A stretch of 7,063 bases of DNA, from the NCBI GenBank assembly GCA_030151565.1, contig JASLDM010000087.1, positions 1 through 7,063 of the forward strand. Direction: 5' to 3'. The position numbers were made by a program, and so were the translations under genes. The notes below the pieces were generated by a model, which saw only the letters and a program-made list of their open reading frames with translations, did no database searches and was not told where the DNA came from. This document shows, one piece after another, positions 1-6,556 of the stretch. How positions within the stretch are numbered: position 1 is the first letter of the stretch; every line of letters starts with the position of its first letter. This DNA is from Flavobacterium sp. (GTDB taxonomy: Bacteria; Bacteroidota; Bacteroidia; Flavobacteriales; Flavobacteriaceae).

Positions 1-603
1 GCGTGCGTGTAGGTGAATACCGCCATCGGGATTGCTGCGGTCTGCGCCATATTTTAAGTCGCCTTTTATAGGGCAACCTACTGCGGCAAGCTGACAGCGA
101 ATCTGGTGATGCCTACCGGTATGTAAATCAATTTCCAATACAGAATATGATTTCAGTTGGTGAAACATGCGATACGTTAGCTTTGCTTTTTTGCTGTTTG
201 GCACTTCTTTACGATGTGCTTTTGAAGTATTGTTTTTGGGGTTTCTAACCAAGTAATGTTCCAATGTATCTTCTACTTTTGGAGGAGCATTCTTAATTAC
301 TGCCCAATAGGTTTTTTGTGTTTCTCTATTTTTAAACGATTCGTTTAAGCGAGTAAGTGCTTTGGAAGTTTTTGCAAAAACAACCAAACCTGATGTGGGA
401 CGGTCTAGACGGTGAATGACACCTAGATAGGCATCGCCAGGTTTGTTGTATTTATCTTTTAAATAGCGTTTTACAATTTCACTCAAAGGTGCATCTCCAG
501 TTTGATCGCCTTGGACAAGGTCGCCCACGCGTTTATTAATGACAATAATGTGATTGTCTTCAAAGAGTACTTGTAGGTTTTGAGGTGTAGTACTTGTTTT
601 CAT
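1..603 (-). CDS. RluA-family pseudouridine synthase, partial (3' end cut by window edge)
   Basis: Converts specific uridines in structured RNA (rRNA or tRNA) to pseudouridine in the cytoplasm. The 201 residues visible contain the catalytic motif HRLDR at residues 64-68 with Asp67 as the expected nucleophile, then KTYWA near 97-101 with the conserved Tyr99. The RNA-binding/catalytic segment LHTGRHHQIRCQL is at 160-172, followed by PIKGDLKYG and a HLHAR ending. The protein begins straight in the catalytic domain, so the N-terminal S4 domain of RluC/RluD-type enzymes is absent; this short form is common next to panB in flavobacteria. Probably only about 20-35 C-terminal residues lie outside the window. 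The start is the ATG at 603; an in-frame ATG at 612 would add three residues (MLL) and lies 12 bases after an AAGGA, so it is a real alternative. The exact RNA target cannot be told from sequence. Confidence 0.93.
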   Translation of the reverse strand, partial: MKTSTTPQNLQVLFEDNHIIVINKRVGDLVQGDQTGDAPLSEIVKRYLKDKYNKPGDAYLGVIHRLDRPTSGLVVFAKTSKALTRLNESFKNRETQKTYWAVIKNAPPKVEDTLEHYLVRNPKNNTSKAHRKEVPNSKKAKLTYRMFHQLKSYSVLEIDLHTGRHHQIRCQLAAVGCPIKGDLKYGADRSNPDGGIHLHAR

Positions 604-618
604 CAAAAGCATTAAATG

Positions 619-646
619 AAAATATCCTTAAAGTTAAGGATATTTT
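619..646. repeat. Perfect 13-bp inverted repeat between panB and the RluA-family gene
   Basis: The arms 619-631 and 634-646 are exact reverse complements (core ATATCCTTAA / TTAAGGATAT) around a 2-base centre. In RNA the innermost pairs would open to give a loop of 4-6 bases. Runs of A on one side and T on the other make it look like a bidirectional, AT-rich intrinsic terminator for panB. Read on the minus strand it ends only 6 or 15 bases before the two candidate starts of the next gene, and its second arm contains an AAGGA. A leader structure that hides a ribosome site, or a protein-binding palindrome, is therefore also possible. Confidence 0.6.
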
Positions 647-670
647 ATAGTGTTTGGTAAACGTTTTTAT

Positions 671-1489
671 TTAGTATTGTTCGTTTTCATTTGGAAAGTC
701 TACAGCTTTCACATCGCTAACATATTGAGAAACGGCCTCTTTCATTTGGTCGTAAATGTTTAAGTAGCGTCTTAAGAAACGAGGGTTGAATTCGTGTGTA
801 AGTCCAATCATATCGTGAATAACCAATACTTGACCGTCCACTCCGTTTCCTGCACCAATACCGATTACTGGAATTGAGATACTCTCTGCTACTTTTTTAG
901 CTAATGCAGCTGGAATTTTCTCTAAAACTAAAGCAAAACATCCAATTCTTTCAAGCATTTTAGCATCTTGAATTAGTTTGTCTGCTTCTTCATCTTCTTT
1001 AGCTCTTACAGTATAAGTTCCGAATTTATAAATAGACTGAGGTGTTAAACCCAAATGTCCCATCACTGGAATACCAGCTCCAAGAATGCGTTTAATACCT
1101 TCTTTTATTTCGTGACCACCTTCCATTTTAACAGCGTGCGCACCGCTTTCTTTCATAATACGGATGGCAGAGCGCAAGGCCTCTTTAGAGTCGGATTGGT
1201 ACGTACCAAAAGGTAAGTCTACTACAACAAGAGCACGATCTACACCACGTACAACAGATGTTGCGTGATAAATCATTTGGTCTAAAGTAATAGGTAACGT
1301 TGTTTCGTGTCCCGCCATCACATTACTAGCAGAATCTCCTACTAGCATCACATCGATTCCTCCAGCTTCTAATACTTTTGCCATAGAGTAATCGTAGCAG
1401 GTAAGCATAGAGATTTTCTCTCCATTGGCTTTCATATCAATAAGTGATTTCGTGGTTACTTTCTTGTAGTCTTTCTTTGCAACTGACAT
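671..1489 (-). CDS. panB: 3-methyl-2-oxobutanoate hydroxymethyltransferase (ketopantoate hydroxymethyltransferase)
   Basis: Transfers a one-carbon unit from 5,10-methylenetetrahydrofolate to 2-oxoisovalerate to make ketopantoate, the first committed step of pantothenate and coenzyme A synthesis; cytoplasmic, a Mg-dependent TIM-barrel enzyme. The 272 residues match the usual family length (about 260-275). Visible family motifs in order: MLTCYDYSMA (28-37); VGDSASNV with metal-binding Asp52; HETTLPITLDQM (61-72); DLPFG with metal-binding Asp91; KMEGG with Lys121 and Glu123; GHLGLTPQS (144-152); VLEKIP with catalytic Glu190; and IPVIGIGAG (206-214). The ATG start at 1489 gives the MSVAKKDYK opening that flavobacterial PanB proteins share. 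It lies 57 bases after the SH3-domain gene and about 67 before the RluA-family gene, all on one strand. No other pan gene is in the window. All key residues are present. Confidence 0.97.
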   Translation of the reverse strand: MSVAKKDYKKVTTKSLIDMKANGEKISMLTCYDYSMAKVLEAGGIDVMLVGDSASNVMAGHETTLPITLDQMIYHATSVVRGVDRALVVVDLPFGTYQSDSKEALRSAIRIMKESGAHAVKMEGGHEIKEGIKRILGAGIPVMGHLGLTPQSIYKFGTYTVRAKEDEEADKLIQDAKMLERIGCFALVLEKIPAALAKKVAESISIPVIGIGAGNGVDGQVLVIHDMIGLTHEFNPRFLRRYLNIYDQMKEAVSQYVSDVKAVDFPNENEQY

Positions 1490-1546
1490 TGATTTCGATT
1501 TTTATTGATTCGTAAAGGTAATTAAATTCTACGAGTATTGATTTAT

Positions 1547-2740
1547 TTAACAATAATAATAAAAGATGACCTTTTTAAGCTTATCGTTTTCAAAGTAAAA
1601 GCTGTATGCGCCAAAATCACTTAGAATGCTAAAGCTATCATCATATGGATTGTAATGATTTAGGTATCCTTTAAGGGTGTCTACAAAACCTTTTCTTGAG
1701 GTATTCTGTGTAAATAAGAATTTCTCGAAACGGAACCCTGTGTTTTTGGACGTTAAATTCAACTCGTAGATTTTGGTGAATTTAAGTTGCTTGTTAATAC
1801 AAGAGATTCCAAATTCATAGGCACGATACAAATCGCCTTCTACTTCACCACAAAGGTTGTATTCTGGTAGAATTTCTTTTCTTTTTCCAAGGCTGGTTTC
1901 AATTTCTGCTTGTGTAAATCCGTCTTCAGGTTCTAGCTTGCCATTTAAGACAAAGCCTGCTTTCTTTTTGTTGTTTAAAAAAGCTTCGTATTTATCTTCG
2001 CTTACTGGCTGTAAAGCTCCTTTTACATAAACTAATAAAGCAGCTAGTTTTTCAAGTTTGGCCGTTTCATTTTTAAGTGTCGCTAATTCAATATTGTGTT
2101 GCAAAGCCTTTTTTTGATCTTCAAAGCTGTTGCTCCAACTCAATTCTAGCAGTTCCTCGGCGTAACTCGTTTTTATGGTGAGGTTGCTGCTTTTTAGGTA
2201 TGCTTTTTCCAAATCTTTGAACACAGGACGAGGTCCTAGGTTTTTTTGAAGGGTATAAGCGATTTCACTTTTGTTAATAGGCCCCACATTTACCCATTCG
2301 TTTTCATTAAATGGATAATACCCAATCGGAACCGCAGTTCCGTTTAGTAGGGTTGTGATAACGCTTGATTTTTCGTTGGTATCACTGTATATTTTTAGAG
2401 AAGCTTGCGTTGTAAATAAATGCGGTGCTCCATAGAATTCATCTTCATCTATAATAGGAGAAGGGGATTCTTCGTAGTTGTCGTTACTATATAGGGCGGT
2501 ACTCAAGTTTGTGATGGTAACAAAGCCTTTTTGGCCGTTATCCAAAGCTACTTGATACCAATTGTCTTTATCACTTTTGGTGATTTCAATTTGTGTACTA
2601 CGCAATAAAACACCTTTTTCAAGGCTTTTTGCAGACGGTTTCTCATAAACGAGTAACGGTGACGATACGTAGTAGTTCTCTTGTGCTAAGGCAGTAATAG
2701 CCATTAGAAAAGAACTGATGGAATAAATAAATTTACGCAT
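1547..2740 (-). CDS. Secreted protein with two SH3-like segments, function unknown
   Basis: Not recognised as a named family. The 397-residue protein opens with a signal peptide: MRK, a hydrophobic stretch (about 4-17), then ALAQ with likely cleavage after Ala19. Residues about 24-80 look like a bacterial SH3 domain (VYEKPSAKS, then VLLRSTQIEI, NWYQVALDNGQKGFV). A second, more divergent SH3-like segment lies at about 108-165 (LKIYSDTNEKSSVITTLLNGT, then EWVNVG). Residues about 172-260 are charged and probably helical. The C-terminal third (about 285-397) is rich in aromatic residues, probably beta-rich, and ends in YYYC. Such SH3 domains often bind cell-wall or other extracellular ligands, which suggests a periplasmic or surface role; this is inference. 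The ATG at 2740 is chosen over a TTG at 2755: it gives a clean signal peptide and avoids overlap with sdaA, leaving an 8-base gap that indicates co-transcription. Confidence 0.85.
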   Translation of the reverse strand: MRKFIYSISSFLMAITALAQENYYVSSPLLVYEKPSAKSLEKGVLLRSTQIEITKSDKDNWYQVALDNGQKGFVTITNLSTALYSNDNYEESPSPIIDEDEFYGAPHLFTTQASLKIYSDTNEKSSVITTLLNGTAVPIGYYPFNENEWVNVGPINKSEIAYTLQKNLGPRPVFKDLEKAYLKSSNLTIKTSYAEELLELSWSNSFEDQKKALQHNIELATLKNETAKLEKLAALLVYVKGALQPVSEDKYEAFLNNKKKAGFVLNGKLEPEDGFTQAEIETSLGKRKEILPEYNLCGEVEGDLYRAYEFGISCINKQLKFTKIYELNLTSKNTGFRFEKFLFTQNTSRKGFVDTLKGYLNHYNPYDDSFSILSDFGAYSFYFENDKLKKVIFYYYC

Positions 2741-2748
2741 AACTACTA

Positions 2749-4170
2749 TTAACAATCTGCAAGGTTAACGGCTACTGCCAATCCACCTTCAGAGGTTTCT
2801 TTGTATTTGTGGTTCATATCTTTAGCCGTTTCCCACATAGTATTGACCACTTTGTCTAAGGGAACTTTAGCATTTTTAGGATCAGTGTCTAAGGCTAATT
2901 CAGCGGCATTAATAGCTTTGATGGCTCCCATAGTGTTTCGTTCGATACAAGGTATTTGTACCAAACCACCAATTGGGTCGCAAGTTAAACCTAAGTGGTG
3001 TTCCATAGCTATTTCTGCAGCCATAAGCACTTGGTCTGGAGTTCCGCCCATTAATTCACATAAAGCACCTGCAGCCATTGCTGATGAAACTCCGATTTCT
3101 GCCTGACAGCCTCCCATTGCAGCCGATATAGTTGCACCTTTTTTAAAGATACTTCCTATTTCTCCAGCTACCAAAAGAAATTGTTTAACCTCTTTTTTGG
3201 TGGCTTTGTGGTTTTCGATTACTAAATAGTACATCAATACTGCTGGGATAACGCCTGCACTTCCGTTTGTAGGCGCTGTTACAACTCTACCCAAAGCGGC
3301 ATTTACCTCATTCACCGCTAGGGCAAAACAACTTACCCATTTCAGGATTTGTCTAAAGTAAACTTTTGTTTTTCTAATACTGTGAATCCATTCTACCGGA
3401 TTGTCATAAGGAATACTACCTTTTAGTTTGCTATGGGTGTCATAAGCACGTCTGCGAACGTTTAAGCCACCTGGAAGTACTCCTTCGGTATGGCAACCAA
3501 TATACATACACTCTAGCATAGTGTCCCAGATGCGTAGTAATTCGTGTTCAATTTCTTCGTCTGTACGTAGCGAACGTTCGTTTTCTAAGACTATTTCAGA
3601 AATGCTTTTACCTTCAGATTTACAATATGCCAACAATTCCGTAGCCTTGTCAATAGGGAATGGGAACGAAGCTTTGATTTCGTCATTTTCAGGATTTGCA
3701 GCTGTTTCTTCTTTTACGGTAAAACCACCTCCAATGGAGTAAAAAGTCGATTCGTAAACCGCCGTGGATGTTGTTGCCGTAAACTTCATTCCGTTGGCGT
3801 GGAAAGGAAGGAACTCTCTATTGAATACAATATCTGTTTTAGGATCGAACGCAATAAGGCGTTGGTTGCCTAAATTCAATTGTTTGTTTGCGTTGATATT
3901 CTCGATTATACTACCGATTTGATCGACAGGAACATATTCAGGATCGGCACCGCTTAATCCTAGCATTACTGCTAAATCAGTTGCGTGACCAATACCCGTT
4001 AACGATAGCGATCCGTAAAGGTCAATGCGCACTTGTATAACCTCAGAAAATAAGCTGCGTTGCTCCAGTTCTTTTAAAAAAGATTCAGCGGCTCTCCAAG
4101 GTCCTAAAGTGTGAGAACTCGACGGTCCTACTCCAATTTTCAACATATCAAAAACAGAGATACATTCCAT
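2749..4170 (-). CDS. sdaA: L-serine ammonia-lyase (serine dehydratase), iron-sulfur dependent, single-chain form
   Basis: Deaminates L-serine to pyruvate and ammonia using a catalytic [4Fe-4S] cluster; cytoplasmic. The 473-residue length fits the fused single-chain type. Residues about 1-150 form the regulatory-like beta part with GPSSSHT (15-21, His20) and GHATD (61-65, His62). The catalytic alpha part follows, with SIGGG, LPGGLNVRRRA (232-242), TAPTNGSAGVIPA (298-310) and GATISAAMGGCQAEIG. Cluster cysteines are Cys355, Cys397 and Cys408, with the 42- and 11-residue spacing I recall for the Legionella type 2 enzyme. The last residue is Cys473, matching the C-terminal cysteine that caps the fourth iron in that enzyme. 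The ATG at 4170 gives the family opening MECISVFDMLKIGVGPSSSHT minus nothing; the longer TTG start at 4236 would add a non-homologous 22-residue tail and place the start inside the promoter. First gene of the minus-strand run. Confidence 0.96.
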   Translation of the reverse strand: MECISVFDMLKIGVGPSSSHTLGPWRAAESFLKELEQRSLFSEVIQVRIDLYGSLSLTGIGHATDLAVMLGLSGADPEYVPVDQIGSIIENINANKQLNLGNQRLIAFDPKTDIVFNREFLPFHANGMKFTATTSTAVYESTFYSIGGGFTVKEETAANPENDEIKASFPFPIDKATELLAYCKSEGKSISEIVLENERSLRTDEEIEHELLRIWDTMLECMYIGCHTEGVLPGGLNVRRRAYDTHSKLKGSIPYDNPVEWIHSIRKTKVYFRQILKWVSCFALAVNEVNAALGRVVTAPTNGSAGVIPAVLMYYLVIENHKATKKEVKQFLLVAGEIGSIFKKGATISAAMGGCQAEIGVSSAMAAGALCELMGGTPDQVLMAAEIAMEHHLGLTCDPIGGLVQIPCIERNTMGAIKAINAAELALDTDPKNAKVPLDKVVNTMWETAKDMNHKYKETSEGGLAVAVNLADC

Positions 4171-4192
4171 ATATATAAGTAAATTTAAAACA

Positions 4193-4223
4193 CGAAGATA
4201 GTTAAATTCTCTACAGTTGCAAC
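4193..4223 (-). promoter_or_regulatory. Bacteroidota-type promoter for sdaA
   Basis: On the minus strand there is GTTG (4223-4220), exactly 19 bases, then TATCTTCG (4200-4193). This compares with the Bacteroidota primary-sigma consensus TTTG, 19 bases, TAnnTTTG: one mismatch in each element and ideal spacing. Transcription would begin about 4186-4188, giving a leader of roughly 17 bases before the ATG at 4170. It probably drives sdaA and the SH3-domain gene, perhaps also panB, since no better promoter was found in the short gaps downstream. It also rules against the longer TTG start at 4236. Confidence 0.6.
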
Positions 4224-4254
4224 GAGTGGGATTCAAATAAATGCGTTAAAAATA

Positions 4255-4354
4255 TGTCAGCAGAACTGACTAAAAGGAATATAATTTTGATAATAAGCGT
4301 AGAATTGTGTCAAATTGTCATAAAAAAGCAGGGTGATTTTGCAGATTGCTGTCA
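4255..4354. promoter_or_regulatory. Cluster of TGTCA motifs upstream of dnaK, possible activator or repressor sites
   Basis: A perfect inverted repeat GTCAG-5-CTGAC sits at 4256-4270. It is followed by two direct TGTCA copies at 4308-4312 and 4316-4320 (start-to-start 8 bases) and a further TGTCA at 4350-4354. All lie 20-120 bases upstream of the sigma-54-like element at 4375. An upstream cluster of short repeats is what an enhancer-binding activator or a stress regulator would use. No regulator is encoded nearby, so its identity is unknown. AT-rich sequence could produce some of these pentamers by chance; the inverted repeat is the strongest item. Confidence 0.4.
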
Positions 4355-4374
4355 AGAGTAGCTTTGTTTAAGCT

Positions 4375-4390
4375 TGGCACAGTGATTGTC
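4375..4390 (+). promoter_or_regulatory. Sigma-54-like -24/-12 promoter candidate for dnaK
   Basis: TGGCAC (4375-4380), 5 bases, TTGTC (4386-4390) compares with the RpoN consensus TGGCAC-N5-TTGCW. The -24 half is perfect and the spacing exact; the -12 half has T in place of the usually conserved C. Transcription would start near 4400, leaving a leader of about 47 bases. No TAnnTTTG element with correctly spaced TTTG was found for dnaK, nor a CIRCE operator, nor a sigma-32-type promoter. The call is a motif match only; it could instead be the recognition site of another sigma factor with a TTGGCAC core. Confidence 0.4.
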
Positions 4391-4446
4391 TATTACTAAT
4401 CGAGTTTGAAAACTGAATAAAAATAATCTAACTATTATAAAATATT

Positions 4447-6345
4447 ATGAGTAAAATAATTGGAATTGACTTAGGAACTACGAATTCATGTGTTTCTGTT
4501 ATGGAAGGAAATGAGCCAGTAGTTATTCCTAATGCAGAAGGAAAAAGAACAACACCATCTGTAATTGCGTTTGTAGAAGGTGGTGAAATTAAAGTAGGAG
4601 ATCCTGCAAAAAGACAAGCAGTAACAAATCCAACAAAAACCATAGCATCGATCAAAAGATTTATGGGAGATAAATATAGCGAAGTAGCTAGTGAGGTGAG
4701 TCACGTTCCTTTTAAAGTTGTAAAAGGAGATAACGATACGCCTAGAGTTGACATCGACGGACGTTTATATACGCCTCAAGAATTGTCTGCTATGACGCTT
4801 CAAAAAATGAAAAAAACAGCTGAAGATTATTTAGGACAAGAAGTTTCTGAGGCAGTTATTACAGTACCAGCTTATTTTAATGACGCACAACGTCAAGCTA
4901 CTAAAGAAGCAGGAGAAATTGCTGGATTAAAAGTTAGACGTATTATCAATGAGCCTACTGCAGCAGCATTGGCTTATGGATTAGATAAAGCAGGACAAGA
5001 TCAAAAAATCGTTGTTTATGACTTAGGTGGTGGTACTTTTGATATCTCTATCTTAGAATTAGGTGACGGAGTGTTTGAAGTATTGTCTACAAATGGAGAT
5101 ACTCACTTAGGAGGGGATGATTTTGACCAAGTAATTATCAACTGGTTAGCTTCTGAGTTCCAAACTGAAGAAGGTGTTGACTTGCGTCAAGATCCAATGG
5201 CTTTACAACGTTTGAAAGAAGCTGCTGAGAAAGCAAAAGTTGAGTTGTCTTCTTCTACACAAACAGAAATCAACTTACCTTATGTTACGGCTACTGCTTC
5301 AGGACCAAAACACTTGGTAAAAACATTGACTAGATCTAAATTTGAGCAATTATCAGATGAGTTGATCCGTCGTTCTATGATTCCTTGTGAGAAAGCGTTG
5401 AAAGATGCTGGATTATCTAAATCAGACATTGATGAAGTAATCTTGGTTGGAGGATCTACACGTATCCCTAGAATTCAAGAAGAAGTTGAGAAATTCTTTG
5501 GTAAAAAACCATCTAAAGGAGTTAATCCAGACGAGGTTGTAGCTATTGGAGCTGCTATCCAAGGAGGAGTATTAACAGGAGATGTTAAAGGTGTATTGTT
5601 ATTAGACGTTACGCCACTTTCATTAGGTATTGAGACTATGGGAGGTGTATTCACTAGATTAATCGATTCGAATACAACTATTCCTACTAAAAAATCTCAA
5701 GTGTTCTCTACAGCTGCGGATAACCAACCATCGGTTGAAATCCACGTATTACAAGGAGAGCGACCAATGGCTAACGATAACAAAACAATCGGTCGTTTCC
5801 ACCTTGACGGTTTACCACCAGCACAAAGAGGAGTGCCTCAAATTGAAGTAACCTTTGATATTGATGCGAATGGGATTATTAAAGTTTCTGCTACTGATAA
5901 AGGAACAGGTAAATCTCACGATATCCGTATCGAGGCTTCATCTGGATTAACAGAGGAAGAAATCCAAAGAATGAAAAAAGAAGCTGAAGCAAATGCTGAT
6001 GCTGATAAAGCAGCAAAAGAAACAGCTGATAAATTGAATGAAGCTGATGCAATGATTTTCCAAACAGAAAAACAATTAAGTGAGTTTGGTGATAAGTTGT
6101 CTGCGGATAATAAATCTAATATCGAAGCTGCTTTAGAGGAATTGAAAAAAGCTTATGATACTAAAGAATTAGCTACTATTCAACCTGCGTTAGACAAAAT
6201 TAACGAGGCTTGGAAAGCTGCTTCTGAGGAAATGTACAAAGCGCAAGCTGAAGGACAACAAGGTGGTGCTGAACAAGCGCAACCAAACCAAGGAGGTGCT
6301 GATGCTGACGGTACACAAGATGTAGATTACGAAGAAGTTAAATAA
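4447..6345 (+). CDS. dnaK: Molecular chaperone DnaK (Hsp70)
   Basis: ATP-driven cytoplasmic chaperone that folds new and stress-damaged proteins with DnaJ and GrpE. The 632 residues are close to E. coli DnaK (638). Nucleotide-binding domain (about 1-380): phosphate loop IDLGTTNS (7-14), Lys70 in SIKRF, NEPTAAALAYG (168-178), second phosphate loop DLGGGTFD (192-199) with Thr197, and VGGSTRIP (334-341). The hydrophobic linker VLLLD (383-387) leads into the substrate-binding beta domain (about 388-500) and the helical lid (about 501-600). The tail is Gln/Gly-rich and ends DVDYEEVK. The ATG at 4447 gives the standard MSKIIGIDLG opening. There is no Shine-Dalgarno sequence; the leader is A/T-rich, as is usual in Bacteroidota. 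grpE and dnaJ are not adjacent and a strong terminator follows, so dnaK is probably monocistronic. Nothing is missing or broken. Confidence 0.99.
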   Translation: MSKIIGIDLGTTNSCVSVMEGNEPVVIPNAEGKRTTPSVIAFVEGGEIKVGDPAKRQAVTNPTKTIASIKRFMGDKYSEVASEVSHVPFKVVKGDNDTPRVDIDGRLYTPQELSAMTLQKMKKTAEDYLGQEVSEAVITVPAYFNDAQRQATKEAGEIAGLKVRRIINEPTAAALAYGLDKAGQDQKIVVYDLGGGTFDISILELGDGVFEVLSTNGDTHLGGDDFDQVIINWLASEFQTEEGVDLRQDPMALQRLKEAAEKAKVELSSSTQTEINLPYVTATASGPKHLVKTLTRSKFEQLSDELIRRSMIPCEKALKDAGLSKSDIDEVILVGGSTRIPRIQEEVEKFFGKKPSKGVNPDEVVAIGAAIQGGVLTGDVKGVLLLDVTPLSLGIETMGGVFTRLIDSNTTIPTKKSQVFSTAADNQPSVEIHVLQGERPMANDNKTIGRFHLDGLPPAQRGVPQIEVTFDIDANGIIKVSATDKGTGKSHDIRIEASSGLTEEEIQRMKKEAEANADADKAAKETADKLNEADAMIFQTEKQLSEFGDKLSADNKSNIEAALEELKKAYDTKELATIQPALDKINEAWKAASEEMYKAQAEGQQGGAEQAQPNQGGADADGTQDVDYEEVK

Positions 6346-6357
6346 TCGGATATCCGA
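6346..6357. repeat. 12-bp perfect palindrome just after the dnaK stop codon
   Basis: TCGGATATCCGA is self-complementary over all 12 bases and begins directly after the TAA. It has no loop and no following T-run, so it is not a terminator by itself. It may be an incidental palindrome, a small part of the 3' UTR structure, or a protein site. Confidence 0.35.
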
Positions 6358-6378
6358 CATTTAATAGTTAAAAAGTAG

Positions 6379-6411
6379 AAGCCGAGTCTGTTATAGACTC
6401 GGCTTTTTTTG
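6379..6411 (+). terminator. Intrinsic terminator of dnaK
   Basis: GCCGAGTCT (6381-6389), loop GTTAT, AGACTCGGC (6395-6403): a perfect 9-bp GC-rich stem extended by two A-T pairs, followed by an unbroken run of seven T (6404-6410). It lies 33 bases after the dnaK stop, the textbook layout for factor-independent termination, and separates dnaK from the genes to the right. Confidence 0.93.
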
Positions 6412-6437
6412 TTTACTTACTTTTTTGAGAGAAGGGT

Positions 6438-6468
6438 ATGAGCCGAATAGCTTAATTATTCGGCTCAT
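6438..6468. repeat. Second hairpin with arms related to the dnaK terminator
   Basis: The arms 6438-6449 (ATGAGCCGAATA) and 6457-6468 are exact 12-bp reverse complements around the 7-base loop GCTTAAT. The arms share the AGCCGA/TCGGCT core with the terminator 35 bases upstream. No clean T-run follows on the plus strand (only TGTATTTTAT), so it is a weaker terminator. It could be a backup terminator for dnaK, a leader structure for the small membrane protein gene, or a diverged duplicate of the first hairpin. Confidence 0.6.
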
Positions 6469-6556
6469 TGTATTTTATAAAAGGACAGAAGTAATTTTTA
6501 TTAGGCTGTTTTACTGAGAATTATTATTTTTATTCTGACTTTAAAATTGGTGTCAG

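Noticed and set aside
1513..1520. TACCTTTA on the minus strand as a possible -7 box for panB
   Set aside because: Five of six conserved positions match TAnnTTTG, but no TTG lies about 19 bases upstream (the site reads AATC), so a separate panB promoter is not supported.
1503..1543. Two copies of TATTGATT 33 bases apart in the gap before panB
   Set aside because: Short AT-rich octamers are expected by chance in this sequence and no symmetry or other copies support a site.
2801..3106. Plus-strand open frame of 101 codons inside sdaA
   Set aside because: Lies wholly antisense to the strongly conserved cluster-binding part of sdaA; no independent start signal or recognisable protein.
3521..3742. 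Plus-strand open frame of 73 codons inside sdaA
   Set aside because: Antisense to a real gene, with Ser-rich low-complexity translation typical of a shadow frame.
4403..4414. AGTTT-GA-AAACT inverted repeat in the dnaK leader
   Set aside because: Only 5-bp AT-rich arms with a 2-base centre; too weak to call an operator or a leader hairpin. It does not resemble CIRCE.
4428..4704. Two overlapping minus-strand open frames opposite the 5' end of dnaK
   Set aside because: Both are antisense to the conserved nucleotide-binding domain of DnaK and have compositions expected from reverse reading of that sequence.
6469..6556. Possible promoter for the small membrane protein (TTG about 21 bases before TAATTTTT)
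   Set aside because: Spacing is two bases off the 19-base optimum and the -7 element lacks its G; such matches are common in AT-rich gaps.
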